DNA of 64,000 bases from Winogradskyella forsetii (GCF_013394595.1 NZ_CP053348.1:1700001-1764000); one strand, 5' to 3'. Positions 9,359 through 18,719 are shown, counted from the stretch's first letter. Program-made: numbers and translations. The notes: generated from the sequence alone by a model not told the origin.

Positions 9359-10888
9359 ATGGACAACTATCATATCATTTCTTCTGAAGCCTTAGACATT
9401 GTAACGATTTACAATATTTTTTATAAAAATAAAAAACTAAAACTTTCAGAAACTTCTGCAAATAATATTAAGAAATGTAAAACCTATTTAGACAACAAAT
9501 TGGCAAGTGAAAAAAAACCTATGTATGGCATTAATACAGGCTTTGGATCTTTATATAATGTGAAAATTTCTGATGAAGATCTAAGTCAACTTCAAGAAAA
9601 CTTAGTGATGTCTCATGCCTGCGGAACGGGAGATCGTGTGCCAGAGTCTATTGTGAAGGTGATGTTGCTTTTAAAAATTCAATCGTTGAGTTATGGGCAT
9701 AGTGGCGTTCAGCTTGAAACCGTGAATAGATTGATTGACTTTTTTAACAATGACATTTTCCCTTTTGTATTTACCCAAGGGTCTTTGGGAGCTTCAGGTG
9801 ATTTGGCGCCTTTGGCACATTTGGCTTTACCTTTATTGGGTAAGGGAAAGGTTGTACATAATAATAAAGAATACGAAGCAGCCACACTTTTAAAAGAGTT
9901 TAATTGGGAGCCTGTTAAGCTCGAAGCGAAGGAAGGTTTGGCTTTATTAAATGGCACGCAATTTATGAGTGCTTATGGTGTTTATTTAATGCTGATGTCC
10001 CACAAAACATCGTATTTAGCAGATATCATTGCTAGTATTTCTTTAGATGCTTTTGATGGCCGTTTAGATCCTTTTCACGATTTAGTACATGCCGTAAGAC
10101 CGCATCCTGGACAGCGAAAAGTGGCACGCCGTTTTAATGAATTTTTAAAAGGCAGTGAATTGATTAGCAGAGAAAAAGAACATGTACAAGATCCCTATTC
10201 GTTTCGTTGTATTCCGCAAGTTCATGGCGCAACAAAGGACACCTTGGATTTCGTAGAAAAAGTAATTTTAACCGAAATCAATTCGGTAACGGATAATCCC
10301 AATATCTTTCCAGAAGACGATTTAATTATTTCTGGAGGTAATTTTCACGGACAGCCCTTAGCATTAGCCCTAGATTATTTAAAGATTGCTATGGCCGAAA
10401 TTGGAAATATTTCTGAACGTCGCGTTTTTCAATTAGTATCAGGTTTAAGAGGTTTGCCAGCATTTTTAGTGGATAATCCAGGATTGAATTCAGGATTCAT
10501 GATTCCACAATATACAGCCGCAAGTATTGTTAGTGCCAATAAACAAATGGCAACTCCAGCAAGTGTAGATAGTATTGTATCCAGCAATGGACAAGAAGAT
10601 CATGTAAGTATGGGAGCCAATGCAGCGACGCAAGCTTATACTTTGGTTAAAAATGTAGATCGTGTTATTGCTATAGAATTGATGAATGCATCTCAGGCTT
10701 TAGAGTTTCGAAGACCTCTAAAAACCTCTCCTTTACTAGAATCATTTTTAGAGCAATACCGAAAAGTAGTGCCATTTATAAAAGTAGATGAAGTTCTGCA
10801 CGATACTATTGAAGCCTCTATTCAATTTTTAAAAAATGTTGATATTGAAATTGAGGAGTTGTTTTTGAATCATTATGATTTGAAATGA
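9359..10888 (+). CDS. hutH: Histidine ammonia-lyase (aromatic amino acid lyase family)
   Basis: This enzyme deaminates L-histidine to trans-urocanate through the self-formed MIO electrophile. The 509-residue protein carries the MIO tripeptide Ala145-Ser146-Gly147 in GSLGASGDLAPLAHLAL. It also has the early NTGFGSLYN tyrosine-loop region, the SHACGTG segment typical of histidine-type rather than tyrosine-type lyases, and the conserved VTDNPNIF, GNFHGQPLA and SSNGQEDHVSMG motifs. No hutU, hutI or hutG is adjacent, so the gene stands alone. A specialised role, or other pathway genes elsewhere, are both possible. Substrate is inferred from motifs, not proven. Confidence 0.9.
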   Translation: MDNYHIISSEALDIVTIYNIFYKNKKLKLSETSANNIKKCKTYLDNKLASEKKPMYGINTGFGSLYNVKISDEDLSQLQENLVMSHACGTGDRVPESIVKVMLLLKIQSLSYGHSGVQLETVNRLIDFFNNDIFPFVFTQGSLGASGDLAPLAHLALPLLGKGKVVHNNKEYEAATLLKEFNWEPVKLEAKEGLALLNGTQFMSAYGVYLMLMSHKTSYLADIIASISLDAFDGRLDPFHDLVHAVRPHPGQRKVARRFNEFLKGSELISREKEHVQDPYSFRCIPQVHGATKDTLDFVEKVILTEINSVTDNPNIFPEDDLIISGGNFHGQPLALALDYLKIAMAEIGNISERRVFQLVSGLRGLPAFLVDNPGLNSGFMIPQYTAASIVSANKQMATPASVDSIVSSNGQEDHVSMGANAATQAYTLVKNVDRVIAIELMNASQALEFRRPLKTSPLLESFLEQYRKVVPFIKVDEVLHDTIEASIQFLKNVDIEIEELFLNHYDLK

Positions 10889-11016
10889 TTATCATGGTAA
10901 TGATAAAACTATAGTTATAATACACATTCTGAATCTCATAAATCCTGGCTAGAATGTAGATTACAAATAATTACTTGAAATATAATTTGCATAACTTAGT
11001 AATTCAAAAATAACGC

Positions 11017-11424
11017 ATGCCCAACCGAATAAAAGAACTCTTGTTAAAATACGGAATTCCCGGTATTGCGGTAATAGTTATTGCCATTCAGCTCTTCTTT
11101 GTAAATACACAAAAACTCAATAAGTGGAAAGGTGGTGGCTACGGCATGTACACAGGAATCCATTATTACTACGACCAAATATATATTCCAGGTTTGTCTG
11201 TTGATTCTTTGATAGAGGTAAACCGAGACATTGAAAACGCTTTCCGTATGCTGAAAAGAATGCCAAATGAAAATAATCTTAAAAAAGCGGCAAATATTGT
11301 TCTAAAAACAACTGATAAAGACAGTATTCATGTACAAATTTGGAAGCCAACGGTCGATTCAAAAAAAGGAAATTATTCGAGAAAATTATACAATGAACTG
11401 TATTTAAAGAAATCGGACCTATGA
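11017..11424 (+). CDS. Hypothetical single-pass membrane protein, partner of the next gene
   Basis: A 135-residue protein with one N-terminal membrane segment (about residues 14-30) followed by a soluble part with QKLNKWKGGGYGMYT and a basic, helical remainder. The W-x-GGGYGMYT segment resembles the short motif after the first membrane span in proteins that accompany HTTM/vitamin K carboxylase-like membrane proteins, but this is a weak resemblance from memory. The stop codon overlaps the next start (ATGA at 11421-11424), so the two are translationally coupled and probably form a complex. Function unknown. Confidence 0.75.
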   Translation: MPNRIKELLLKYGIPGIAVIVIAIQLFFVNTQKLNKWKGGGYGMYTGIHYYYDQIYIPGLSVDSLIEVNRDIENAFRMLKRMPNENNLKKAANIVLKTTDKDSIHVQIWKPTVDSKKGNYSRKLYNELYLKKSDL

Positions 11425-12275
11425 AATATTGGTCTGATATAAGAGTTAAATTAACCCGTAACATTCAGTTACCTCTGCAGTTGCTGCTTTTAATGATTGG
11501 AATCTATATTTTCATTATGGCAGATAAGTTAAGCCTATATAAAATTCCTTTAATTTTCGTTGGACTTTTGAGTTGGTTTTTTTTTCGTGATAAAACGAAG
11601 CATCCAATTATCTGGCTAGTGGTTTTAACGCTCCTGGTTTTGGATCTTTATCATTTCTATTTTAGAGTAGCAAACCATCACTTTATGCTGATATTCATGG
11701 TATTTTCTATTATACTGTATAAATATCATAAACGAAGAGATATACTTTTAAAAAACATTCAGATACTTTTAGTTGTTGTCTTAACAGCTTCTGCTCTGCA
11801 AAAATTAATGTCAGAACCCTTTATGAGTGGGGATTTCTATTATTATATGATGAATCGTGGTTTTGTATTCCATCCATTTTTGAACTTCTTTCCCGAAAGT
11901 TTAGACATAGCAAATAATAACACCGAAAGTATAAACGCATTACATCAATTGGATCCCAATAGTGCAAAGTCTATTAAATTGAAAGATGTCTTTTCAAACC
12001 TTGCAACCTTTAGTTTCATTTTTGCATGGCTAACAGTTGTGATTGAATTTATAATAGCAATAGCCTTATTGTGGAAACCGAGAAGCATGTGGACTCATTT
12101 GTTTTTTGCAACGTTGATTATTGGGATTTTATGTACAAGATTAGAAACAGGATTTATGGGATTGCTTGGCATATGTGGCCTGATATTATGTAACAACTTT
12201 AAAATAAGACTACTATATATTTTAATTGTTATAGGCAGCCTTTCGTTAATTGTCACAAAATTTGGGTTTCATTAA
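11421..12275 (+). CDS. Hypothetical polytopic membrane protein (HTTM-like?)
   Basis: A 284-residue protein with about seven hydrophobic spans (roughly residues 15-33, 37-55, 62-80, 85-100, 110-130, 190-215, 220-285). A hydrophilic loop around 130-185 contains FMSGDFYYYMMNRGFVFHPFL. It starts inside the previous stop codon. The span layout and the loop rich in aromatic residues recall HTTM-domain proteins, but the diagnostic catalytic residues of the gamma-carboxylase family cannot be confirmed by eye. No metabolic neighbour indicates a substrate. I would treat it as a conserved membrane protein of unknown function paired with the 135-residue protein. Confidence 0.75.
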   Translation: MKYWSDIRVKLTRNIQLPLQLLLLMIGIYIFIMADKLSLYKIPLIFVGLLSWFFFRDKTKHPIIWLVVLTLLVLDLYHFYFRVANHHFMLIFMVFSIILYKYHKRRDILLKNIQILLVVVLTASALQKLMSEPFMSGDFYYYMMNRGFVFHPFLNFFPESLDIANNNTESINALHQLDPNSAKSIKLKDVFSNLATFSFIFAWLTVVIEFIIAIALLWKPRSMWTHLFFATLIIGILCTRLETGFMGLLGICGLILCNNFKIRLLYILIVIGSLSLIVTKFGFH

Positions 12276-12476
12276 TTGTATTAGAATAGTCTCATTTGTT
12301 ATCCCTTTTATCATTAAATGCATATTCAATAAAATATCTCTTAAAAACTCCAATAATCGTAAAATCCGATCACTAAATCGATATAGTTAATAACAATTCC
12401 TAATAACCTAAGTGAACCCTTTCAGATGTTGGATTTTTTCCTTTTTTTTGTGGGTAATTTTTTCAAAATTTAACCA

Positions 12477-14894
12477 ATGATTATAAATACAGAGTTAGAA
12501 AATAAAGGGAATTTATTTCCTTCAAATATAATAGACTTTAGAAAAGATGTCGATAAGCTATATTTTACAGCGGCTAACGATGTGATTTTGGAATTAACGG
12601 TTGTAAGGGATAGTCTATTACGCTTCAGATATGCCACAACTGGCAATTTTGACAATGACTTTTCTTATGCCATAACCAAATATGCAAGTATTGGGTATAA
12701 CAAATTAGAGATTGAAGAACACAAAGAGTATTTCGAAATAACGACTTCAAAATTACGTTGCGAGATTTCTAAAGATGATATGAGAGTATCTATCTATGAT
12801 GCTATAGATGGCGTTCTTATTAATCAAGATGAAGGCGGTTTCCATTGGGAAGAAAGTTATCAATATGGTGGAAACATCGTAAAGATGAGTAAAACTTCTA
12901 ATGATGGCGAAAGTTATTACGGTCTGGGAGACAAGCCAAATCATTTGAACTTAAAGGGAAAGCGTTATAGTAATTGGGCAACGGATTCTTATGCGTATGG
13001 CAAAGATACTGACCCAATTTACAAGGCCATTCCGTTCTACACAGGTTTGCATCATGGAAAAGCTTATGGTATTTTCTTTGATAATACCTTTATGTCCACT
13101 TTTGATTTTGCGCACGAACGTAGAAACGTAACGAGCTTTTGGGCACAAGGTGGTGAGATGAATTATTATTTCTTCTATGGCCCAAAAATGAACGATGTTG
13201 TAGAAAGTTATACAGATTTAACGGGAAAACCACACCATTTACCTCCACTTTGGGCATTAGGTTTCCATCAATGTAAATGGAGTTATTACCCAGAAAGTAA
13301 GGTAAAAGAGATTACGTCAACCTTTAGAAAGCTTAAAATTCCGTGTGATGCTATTTACTTGGATATCGATTATATGGAAGGGTTTCGCTGTTTTACATGG
13401 AACAAGGAGTATTTTCCGGATCCAAAACGCATGGTAAAGGAATTATTGGATGATGGTTTTAAAACTGTAGCCATTATCGATCCAGGAATTAAAATAGATA
13501 AAGAATATTCTGTTTTTAAAGAAGGTTTAGAAAACGATTATTTCTGTAAACGTGCAGATGGCGACTATATGAAAGGAAAAGTGTGGCCAGGTGAATGTTA
13601 TTTTCCAGATTATACGAATCCAGAGGTTAGGGACTGGTGGTCTGGTTTGTTTCAAGAGTTAATTGAAGATATAGGCGTAAAGGGCGTTTGGAATGACATG
13701 AATGAACCAGCAGTTATGGAAGTGCCAAACAAAACATTTCCTGACGACGTACGCCATGATTATGATGGAAATCCTTGTAGCCATAGAAAAGCACACAATA
13801 TCTATGGGATGCAAATGGCAAGAGCGACTTATCAAGGTTTAAAGAAATATTCATACCCAAAACGTCCGTTTGTAATTACCCGATCGGCATATTCTGGTAC
13901 ACAGCGTTACACGTCTACTTGGACAGGTGATAATGTGGCTACTTGGGAACATTTATGGATTGCAAACATGCAAGCACAACGCATGGCCATGTCTGGTTTT
14001 TCTTTTGCAGGAAGTGATATTGGTGGTTTTGCGGAACAACCACAAGGCGAATTATTCACGCGTTGGATTCAATTAGGAATTTTCCATCCATTTTTTAGAG
14101 TGCATTCTTCTGGAGATCATGGTGATCAAGAACCTTGGACTTTCGACGAAGAGGTTACTGATATCGTTAGAAAATTTATAGAAATCCGTTATCAATTATT
14201 ACCTTATTTATATACCTCATTTTGGAATTATGTAAGTCATGGAACACCATTGTTGAAATCATTGGTGCTATACGACCAGGATGATTCTCAAACACATTAC
14301 AGAACTGATGAGTTTATATTTGGTGAACAAATTTTAGTTTGTCCTGTTCAAGAACCGAATGCTAAGGGCAGAAGGATGTACGTTCCACAGGGAAAATGGT
14401 ATAATTTTTGGACAGATGAAATTGTGAAAGGAGGTAAAGAAATGTGGGTGGATGCAGATATTGACAGTATGCCAATTTTCGTAAAAGAAGGAGCGATTAT
14501 TCCAAAATTCCCAATTCAACAGTATGTAGGGGAAAAAGAAATTACTGAAATTACTTTAGATGTTTATTACAAAGAGGGTAAGGAGGAAAGTGAATTGTTT
14601 AGTGATGCTAACGATGGTTTCGATTATACAAAAGGACGCTATAGTTTAAGAAACTTTACGTTAAGAGGAAAGGCAAATGAATTGATCATTAATCAATATA
14701 AAGAAGGAAAATTTGTGACGCCTTATGAAACCTTCAAAATTAAATTTCATGGCTTACCATTTGATGTGGTGGAGGTTCAACTTGATAATGAAAAGGTAAC
14801 GCTTAAAAGCTTGAAAGTTAATGGTGTAACATCAATTGTAGTTGAAAAGGATTTTTCTGAGTTACATATACTGGGTATAAAGTCAAAAGCATAG
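12477..14894 (+). CDS. Glycoside hydrolase family 31 alpha-glucosidase
   Basis: An 805-residue GH31 enzyme that should release terminal alpha-linked glucose from maltodextrin-like substrates with retention of configuration. The order is an N-terminal beta-sandwich (about 1-250), a catalytic barrel (about 250-600) and C-terminal beta domains. The nucleophile is Asp407 in VWNDMNEPA and the acid/base is Asp485 in TGDNVATW. Other family blocks are GFHQCKWSYY, DAIYLDIDYM, SGFSFAGSDIGGF and FHPFFRVHS. There is no signal peptide, so it is probably cytoplasmic. No SusC/SusD pair is adjacent, so it is not part of a visible polysaccharide-utilisation locus. Substrate specificity within GH31 is uncertain. 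Confidence 0.93.
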   Translation: MIINTELENKGNLFPSNIIDFRKDVDKLYFTAANDVILELTVVRDSLLRFRYATTGNFDNDFSYAITKYASIGYNKLEIEEHKEYFEITTSKLRCEISKDDMRVSIYDAIDGVLINQDEGGFHWEESYQYGGNIVKMSKTSNDGESYYGLGDKPNHLNLKGKRYSNWATDSYAYGKDTDPIYKAIPFYTGLHHGKAYGIFFDNTFMSTFDFAHERRNVTSFWAQGGEMNYYFFYGPKMNDVVESYTDLTGKPHHLPPLWALGFHQCKWSYYPESKVKEITSTFRKLKIPCDAIYLDIDYMEGFRCFTWNKEYFPDPKRMVKELLDDGFKTVAIIDPGIKIDKEYSVFKEGLENDYFCKRADGDYMKGKVWPGECYFPDYTNPEVRDWWSGLFQELIEDIGVKGVWNDMNEPAVMEVPNKTFPDDVRHDYDGNPCSHRKAHNIYGMQMARATYQGLKKYSYPKRPFVITRSAYSGTQRYTSTWTGDNVATWEHLWIANMQAQRMAMSGFSFAGSDIGGFAEQPQGELFTRWIQLGIFHPFFRVHSSGDHGDQEPWTFDEEVTDIVRKFIEIRYQLLPYLYTSFWNYVSHGTPLLKSLVLYDQDDSQTHYRTDEFIFGEQILVCPVQEPNAKGRRMYVPQGKWYNFWTDEIVKGGKEMWVDADIDSMPIFVKEGAIIPKFPIQQYVGEKEITEITLDVYYKEGKEESELFSDANDGFDYTKGRYSLRNFTLRGKANELIINQYKEGKFVTPYETFKIKFHGLPFDVVEVQLDNEKVTLKSLKVNGVTSIVVEKDFSELHILGIKSKA

Positions 14895-14972
14895 TGACTA
14901 ATTGACTAATTTAGTGTCCTAATAAATACAAATCAATTACGTATTTTAATAACTCTTAAAAAAAGTTTAGTT

Positions 14973-15800
14973 ATGAATTATAATAAAACAATATTAGGTC
15001 TTGTGATTGTTGCAGTAGTCTTTTCATGTGCAACAAATCCCTTTACAAAGAAAAAGACCTTAGCTTTTGTAAGTAATGATCAATTATTTCCATCTGCCTT
15101 TGCTCAGTATAACCAAGTATTAACGGAAAACAAAGTCGTAAAAGGCACATCAGATGCTCAAATGATTACTCGTGTTGGTCAGCGGATTGCGGTTGCCGCG
15201 GAGCGTTACTTAAATGCTAATGGCTTTCAAGGCTATTTGGATGACTATAAATGGGAATACACCTTAATAGAATCGGAGCAAGTGAATGCATGGTGCATGC
15301 CTGGAGGAAAAATTGCATTTTATACTGGTATTTTACCAATTGCAGCCAATGAAACTGGTGTGGCAGCCATTATGGGGCACGAGGTAGCGCATGCCTTGGC
15401 AAATCATGGACAGCAACGAATGAGTGCGGCATATATTCAACAAGGTCTAGCGGTCGCAGGTAATGTAGCTTTATCCAATGATGAGCAAGCTTTAGGGATT
15501 TTTAACCAATCTTATGGCGTAGTATCTAACGTAGCAGGAATGTTACCTTTTAGTAGAAGTCATGAAACAGAAGCAGATAAAATAGGTTTATATCTAATGG
15601 CCATTGCTGGTTACAATCCTGATGAAGCAGCAGAACTATGGAAACGCATGAAAGCGAATAGTGGCGGTCAAGCACCACCTGAATTTTTAAGTACACACCC
15701 AAGTAACGATTCCAGAATCCAGAATTTACAAGCTTTAGCTCCAAAAGCAAAAGCAGAAGCCAAGAAATTTGGTATAACAGATTTCAGACCAATAAATTAA
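14973..15800 (+). CDS. M48-family zinc metalloprotease lipoprotein
   Basis: A 275-residue zinc protease of the Oma1/BepA-like M48C group, probably anchored in the periplasm to the inner leaflet of the outer membrane. The signal peptide ends at VVFSC, lipid Cys19. The zinc site is His136-Glu137-x-x-His140 (GHEVAHALANHG), and the third ligand is the first Glu of HETEADKIGL (Glu198). The later THPSNDSRIQNL block is also characteristic. Relatives degrade misassembled outer membrane proteins, so an envelope quality-control role is likely by analogy. It has its own terminator (15831-15870). Confidence 0.92.
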   Translation: MNYNKTILGLVIVAVVFSCATNPFTKKKTLAFVSNDQLFPSAFAQYNQVLTENKVVKGTSDAQMITRVGQRIAVAAERYLNANGFQGYLDDYKWEYTLIESEQVNAWCMPGGKIAFYTGILPIAANETGVAAIMGHEVAHALANHGQQRMSAAYIQQGLAVAGNVALSNDEQALGIFNQSYGVVSNVAGMLPFSRSHETEADKIGLYLMAIAGYNPDEAAELWKRMKANSGGQAPPEFLSTHPSNDSRIQNLQALAPKAKAEAKKFGITDFRPIN

Positions 15801-15830
15801 TATTGTATTTATAAATATTTGATTACTTTA

Positions 15831-15870
15831 GAAGCTGCTCTCCCGAAATGTCGGGATGAGCAGCTTTTTT
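15831..15870 (+). terminator. Terminator with a nested TCCCGA palindrome
   Basis: The outer stem AAGCTGCTC pairs with GAGCAGCTT and is followed by a T run. The loop region is the small palindrome TCCCGA aatg TCGGGA (15841-15856). It ends the M48 gene and has the same nested design as 9200-9246. Confidence 0.85.
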
Positions 15871-15887
15871 ATTGGATCATTTTAGTG

Positions 15888-15927
15888 AGATGATTCAATA
15901 ATCCCAATGGAGATTGGGATCTCATCT
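15888..15927. repeat. Nested palindrome upstream of the UMF1 transporter
   Basis: The inner stem ATCCCAAT (15901-15908) pairs with ATTGGGAT (15913-15920). The outer arms AGATGA (15888-15893) and TCATCT (15922-15927) are also complementary. It lies 20 bases before the transporter start and has no T run, so it is a REP-like element or a leader structure rather than a terminator. Confidence 0.5.
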
Positions 15928-15946
15928 TAATTAGATATAATTATAT

Positions 15947-17305
15947 ATGAATCAACATCAAAAAGGAAGTAAAAAATTGCTAAATGCTTGGGCATTTTAT
16001 GACTGGGCAAATTCGGTATATACCTTAACCATTGCGTCTTCGATATTTCCGATATTTTATTCAGCATTATTTTTAGGTCAAGTTGAAAAAAACGTTGCTG
16101 CATTTGGAATGGTTTTTAAAAGTACAGCATTAATTACCTATGTCACGGTATTCACATTTTTAGTCGTTGCCATTACATCGCCTGTACTCTCTGGTATTGC
16201 GGATTACGTAGGTAATAAAAAGAATTTCATGAAATTCTTCTGTTATGTTGGTGGTGCAGGTTGTATTGGTCTGTATTGGTTTAGTTTGGAAACTATTCAT
16301 CTTAGTCTCTTGTTTTATTTTATGGGATTGATAGGGTATTGGGGAAGTTTGGTGTTTTATAATTCATACTTACCAGATATTGCCTATCCAGAGCAGCAAG
16401 ATAGCGTTAGTGCTAAAGGATTTAGTATGGGTTATTTTGGAAGTGTCATTTTATTGGTCATAAACTTGGCTATGGTAATGTATCCGAATGTTTTTTTTAT
16501 ATCGGATAATTTAAGTGAAAATGGGGAAATCATAGAAACTGCTGCACAAGTAGGAATGAGGTATTCTTTTATAATGGTTGGCCTGTGGTGGATTCTTTTT
16601 AGCCAATATACATTTTACGTTTTACCAAAAGGCGTTTCAAAAGGTGGAAAAGTAACAAAAGACGTTGTTTTCAATGGTTTAAAAGAGTTGAAACAAGTTT
16701 GGATTCAATTGAAACAGAATCTACGTTTAAAACGTTACCTAGTTGCCTTTTTTGTGTTTAGCATGGCAGTACAAACCATTATGCTGGTCGCTGTTTATTT
16801 TGGGGAAGAAGAGATTGCTTGGGGAGATGACGAAGCCAAAACCTTAGGACTTATTGTGAGTATTTTAATTATACAATTAGTGGCGATTCTGGGTGCATTT
16901 TTAACCTCTCGTGCGTCTTCAAAATTTGGAAACATTAAAACGCTTATTGTCATAAATTTTTTCTGGATGGCCTTGTGTTTCTATGCCTTTTTTATGGAAA
17001 CACCATTTCAATTCTATGTCGCAGCTGGTTTTGTTGGTTTGGTCATGGGTGGTGTGCAGTCCTTAGCAAGATCCACATATTCCAAATTTTTACCGGAAAC
17101 TGAAGATACCACTTCATATTTCAGTTTTTATGATGTGGCTGAAAAGATAGGTATTGTTATCGGAATGGGAATTTTTGCAACTATAGACCAAGTTACAGGG
17201 AGTATGCGGAATGCTATTTTGTTTTTGGTTATCTTTTTTTTGGCTGGAATTCTGCTTTTATTTAGAGTGCCGAGAACAGAGTCTGATAATGAAGCTTCGC
17301 TCTAA
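15947..17305 (+). CDS. MFS transporter, UMF1/Atg22 family
   Basis: A 452-residue inner-membrane protein with about 12 hydrophobic spans and the family signature near the N-terminus, AWAFYDWANSVYTL. GVQSLARSTYSKFLPE sits in the second half, which is the typical UMF1 block. Related eukaryotic Atg22 exports amino acids from the vacuole, but bacterial substrates are not established, so none is assigned. The gene is complete, single, and preceded by a palindromic repeat (15888-15927). Confidence 0.88.
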   Translation: MNQHQKGSKKLLNAWAFYDWANSVYTLTIASSIFPIFYSALFLGQVEKNVAAFGMVFKSTALITYVTVFTFLVVAITSPVLSGIADYVGNKKNFMKFFCYVGGAGCIGLYWFSLETIHLSLLFYFMGLIGYWGSLVFYNSYLPDIAYPEQQDSVSAKGFSMGYFGSVILLVINLAMVMYPNVFFISDNLSENGEIIETAAQVGMRYSFIMVGLWWILFSQYTFYVLPKGVSKGGKVTKDVVFNGLKELKQVWIQLKQNLRLKRYLVAFFVFSMAVQTIMLVAVYFGEEEIAWGDDEAKTLGLIVSILIIQLVAILGAFLTSRASSKFGNIKTLIVINFFWMALCFYAFFMETPFQFYVAAGFVGLVMGGVQSLARSTYSKFLPETEDTTSYFSFYDVAEKIGIVIGMGIFATIDQVTGSMRNAILFLVIFFLAGILLLFRVPRTESDNEASL

Positions 17306-17375
17306 ACACTTATTTTCATAAGTAGAAAATATAGTTTATCACACAGGGCACATTCATTCATTTGTAATTTTTTTC

Positions 17376-17918
17376 ATGAAAAATCTCGTATTACTTTCAA
17401 TTCTAACTATTGTATTTCTTACATCTTGCAGTGATGAGGTGCATTTAGCTATAGATAATCCAACCGAATTTTCAATAGTAGTTGTTATAGATACGCTTAA
17501 GTATACAGTACCTCCTAAAGATGTGGTTCGGTTAGAAATACCAAAAGGAGAGCACCAAATCACTTTAGAAAATGATAGTATTATAAAGCATAACTTCATA
17601 CATAAGGCATATATGATTAACCCATCATTCTCAGAGTATTTATTGTCTTATGAATATTATGGACCTAAAAGGTTTCAAGATACTTATACTTCGAAATTGA
17701 CGAATAAAGAAGTGAGGTTTATTGGGATTACTTTAGAAGGGAATTATGACATTTTTAGTGATGTAATTAATAAAGTGACTTGGGATTATGGACCAAGAGA
17801 GCCTTTGCCAAAGAAGGTTGAAATTGATGAAGGTAAATCTTATACAAGTATATTAAAGGTTTATGATTCGAATGAATTTATGGAATTGATGATGAGCACA
17901 CGCTCAGGAGAAGACTAG
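17376..17918 (+). CDS. Hypothetical lipoprotein
   Basis: A 180-residue protein with a clear lipoprotein signal peptide (VFLTSC, Cys18). The mature part begins SDEVHLAIDNPTEFSIVVVIDTLKYTVPPKDVVRLEIPKGEH, which reads as a small beta-sandwich, followed by a mixed region with no motif I recognise. It lies alone between the transporter and a convergent gene, separated from the latter by a hairpin usable as a terminator in both directions. Probably a periplasmic or outer membrane lipoprotein of unknown function. Confidence 0.8.
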   Translation: MKNLVLLSILTIVFLTSCSDEVHLAIDNPTEFSIVVVIDTLKYTVPPKDVVRLEIPKGEHQITLENDSIIKHNFIHKAYMINPSFSEYLLSYEYYGPKRFQDTYTSKLTNKEVRFIGITLEGNYDIFSDVINKVTWDYGPREPLPKKVEIDEGKSYTSILKVYDSNEFMELMMSTRSGED

Positions 17919-17943
17919 TTAGTCCATTATTTATCAAAAAAAA

Positions 17944-17962
17944 GAACCAGCAAAGCCAGTCC
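17944..17962. terminator. Bidirectional terminator between convergent genes
   Basis: GAACCAGC (17944-17951) pairs, with some G-T pairs, with GCCAGTCC (17955-17962) over a three-base loop. It is flanked by an A run on the left and a T run on the right, so it can end the plus-strand lipoprotein gene and the minus-strand head-GIN gene. Confidence 0.6.
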
Positions 17963-17993
17963 TTTTTTTCAATTTTTAATTGGGTAATAAGCG

Positions 17994-18719
17994 TTAATTA
18001 CTAACACTACCAGAACCGGTAATCTTGGTATCCTTATTGGTCGGTTCACCTGAATACTTCACATCTCCAGAACCTGTAATTCTTGCTACAAGATCGCCAT
18101 TGCACACCACATCTGCTGAACCAGAACCTGTGATTTTAGCCGTAACGTTGGTACTGTTTAATTCCTTCCCATCAAAATCTCCAGAACCTGTAACTTTTAC
18201 GGTTAAATCTTTGGTAGAACCTTCTAGCTCAATATCGCCAGAACCTGCAATACTACTCTCCACATCTTGTGCATTAACACTTAAATTTATATCTCCAGAA
18301 CCCGCTAAAGACACTTTAAAGTTCTCTGCTTCAATAGTGCTAGTACTTTCAATGTCACCAGAGCCAGACAGTGAAACAGAATCAATAGATTCAAAAGGAA
18401 TGGTAACAACGATCGTTTGACTTGGTTTTAAATTATAGCCATCTTTCACTTTAACAATGAGTTGATTGCCTTTTGTTCCTACAATAATATATTCCATTAG
18501 GTTGGCATCTCCCTTAATGGAAATCTGACCTTCATTCCCTTTAACCAATTTAAAATCCATAGGTCCAGCAGCTTTTATCCCTTCATAAGAACTCGTAGTT
18601 CTAGATGTCGTAGTAATGTTGTTGTCGCCCTTAATTTTTTTGCCATTTCCCCATTGCGCACAAGATAATGTGGTACTTAAAAGGAATACTAATACTGTAA
18701 TTGATTGTAATGATTTCAT
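17994..18719 (-). CDS. Head GIN domain (DUF2807) surface protein with GSGD repeats
   Basis: A 241-residue exported protein. The N-terminal signal ends around LSCAQ and could be cleaved by either signal peptidase I or II. From about residue 110 on, the motif GSGD/GSGS recurs roughly every 17-22 residues (SGSGDIES, AGSGDINL, AGSGDIEL, TGSGDFDG, TGSGSADV, TGSGDVKY, TGSGSVSN). This is the hallmark of the head-GIN/DUF2807 beta-helix, a putative adhesin. It is the last gene of a run of four on the minus strand beginning with an ECF sigma factor, but a 97-base gap with a GC-rich hairpin separates it from the third gene. Confidence 0.88.
   Translation of the reverse strand: MKSLQSITVLVFLLSTTLSCAQWGNGKKIKGDNNITTTSRTTSSYEGIKAAGPMDFKLVKGNEGQISIKGDANLMEYIIVGTKGNQLIVKVKDGYNLKPSQTIVVTIPFESIDSVSLSGSGDIESTSTIEAENFKVSLAGSGDINLSVNAQDVESSIAGSGDIELEGSTKDLTVKVTGSGDFDGKELNSTNVTAKITGSGSADVVCNGDLVARITGSGDVKYSGEPTNKDTKITGSGSVSN

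Noticed and set aside
10889-10906. TTATCAT GGTA ATGATAA hairpin as hutH terminator
   Set aside because: The stem is short and AT-only and no T run follows, so termination here is not supported.
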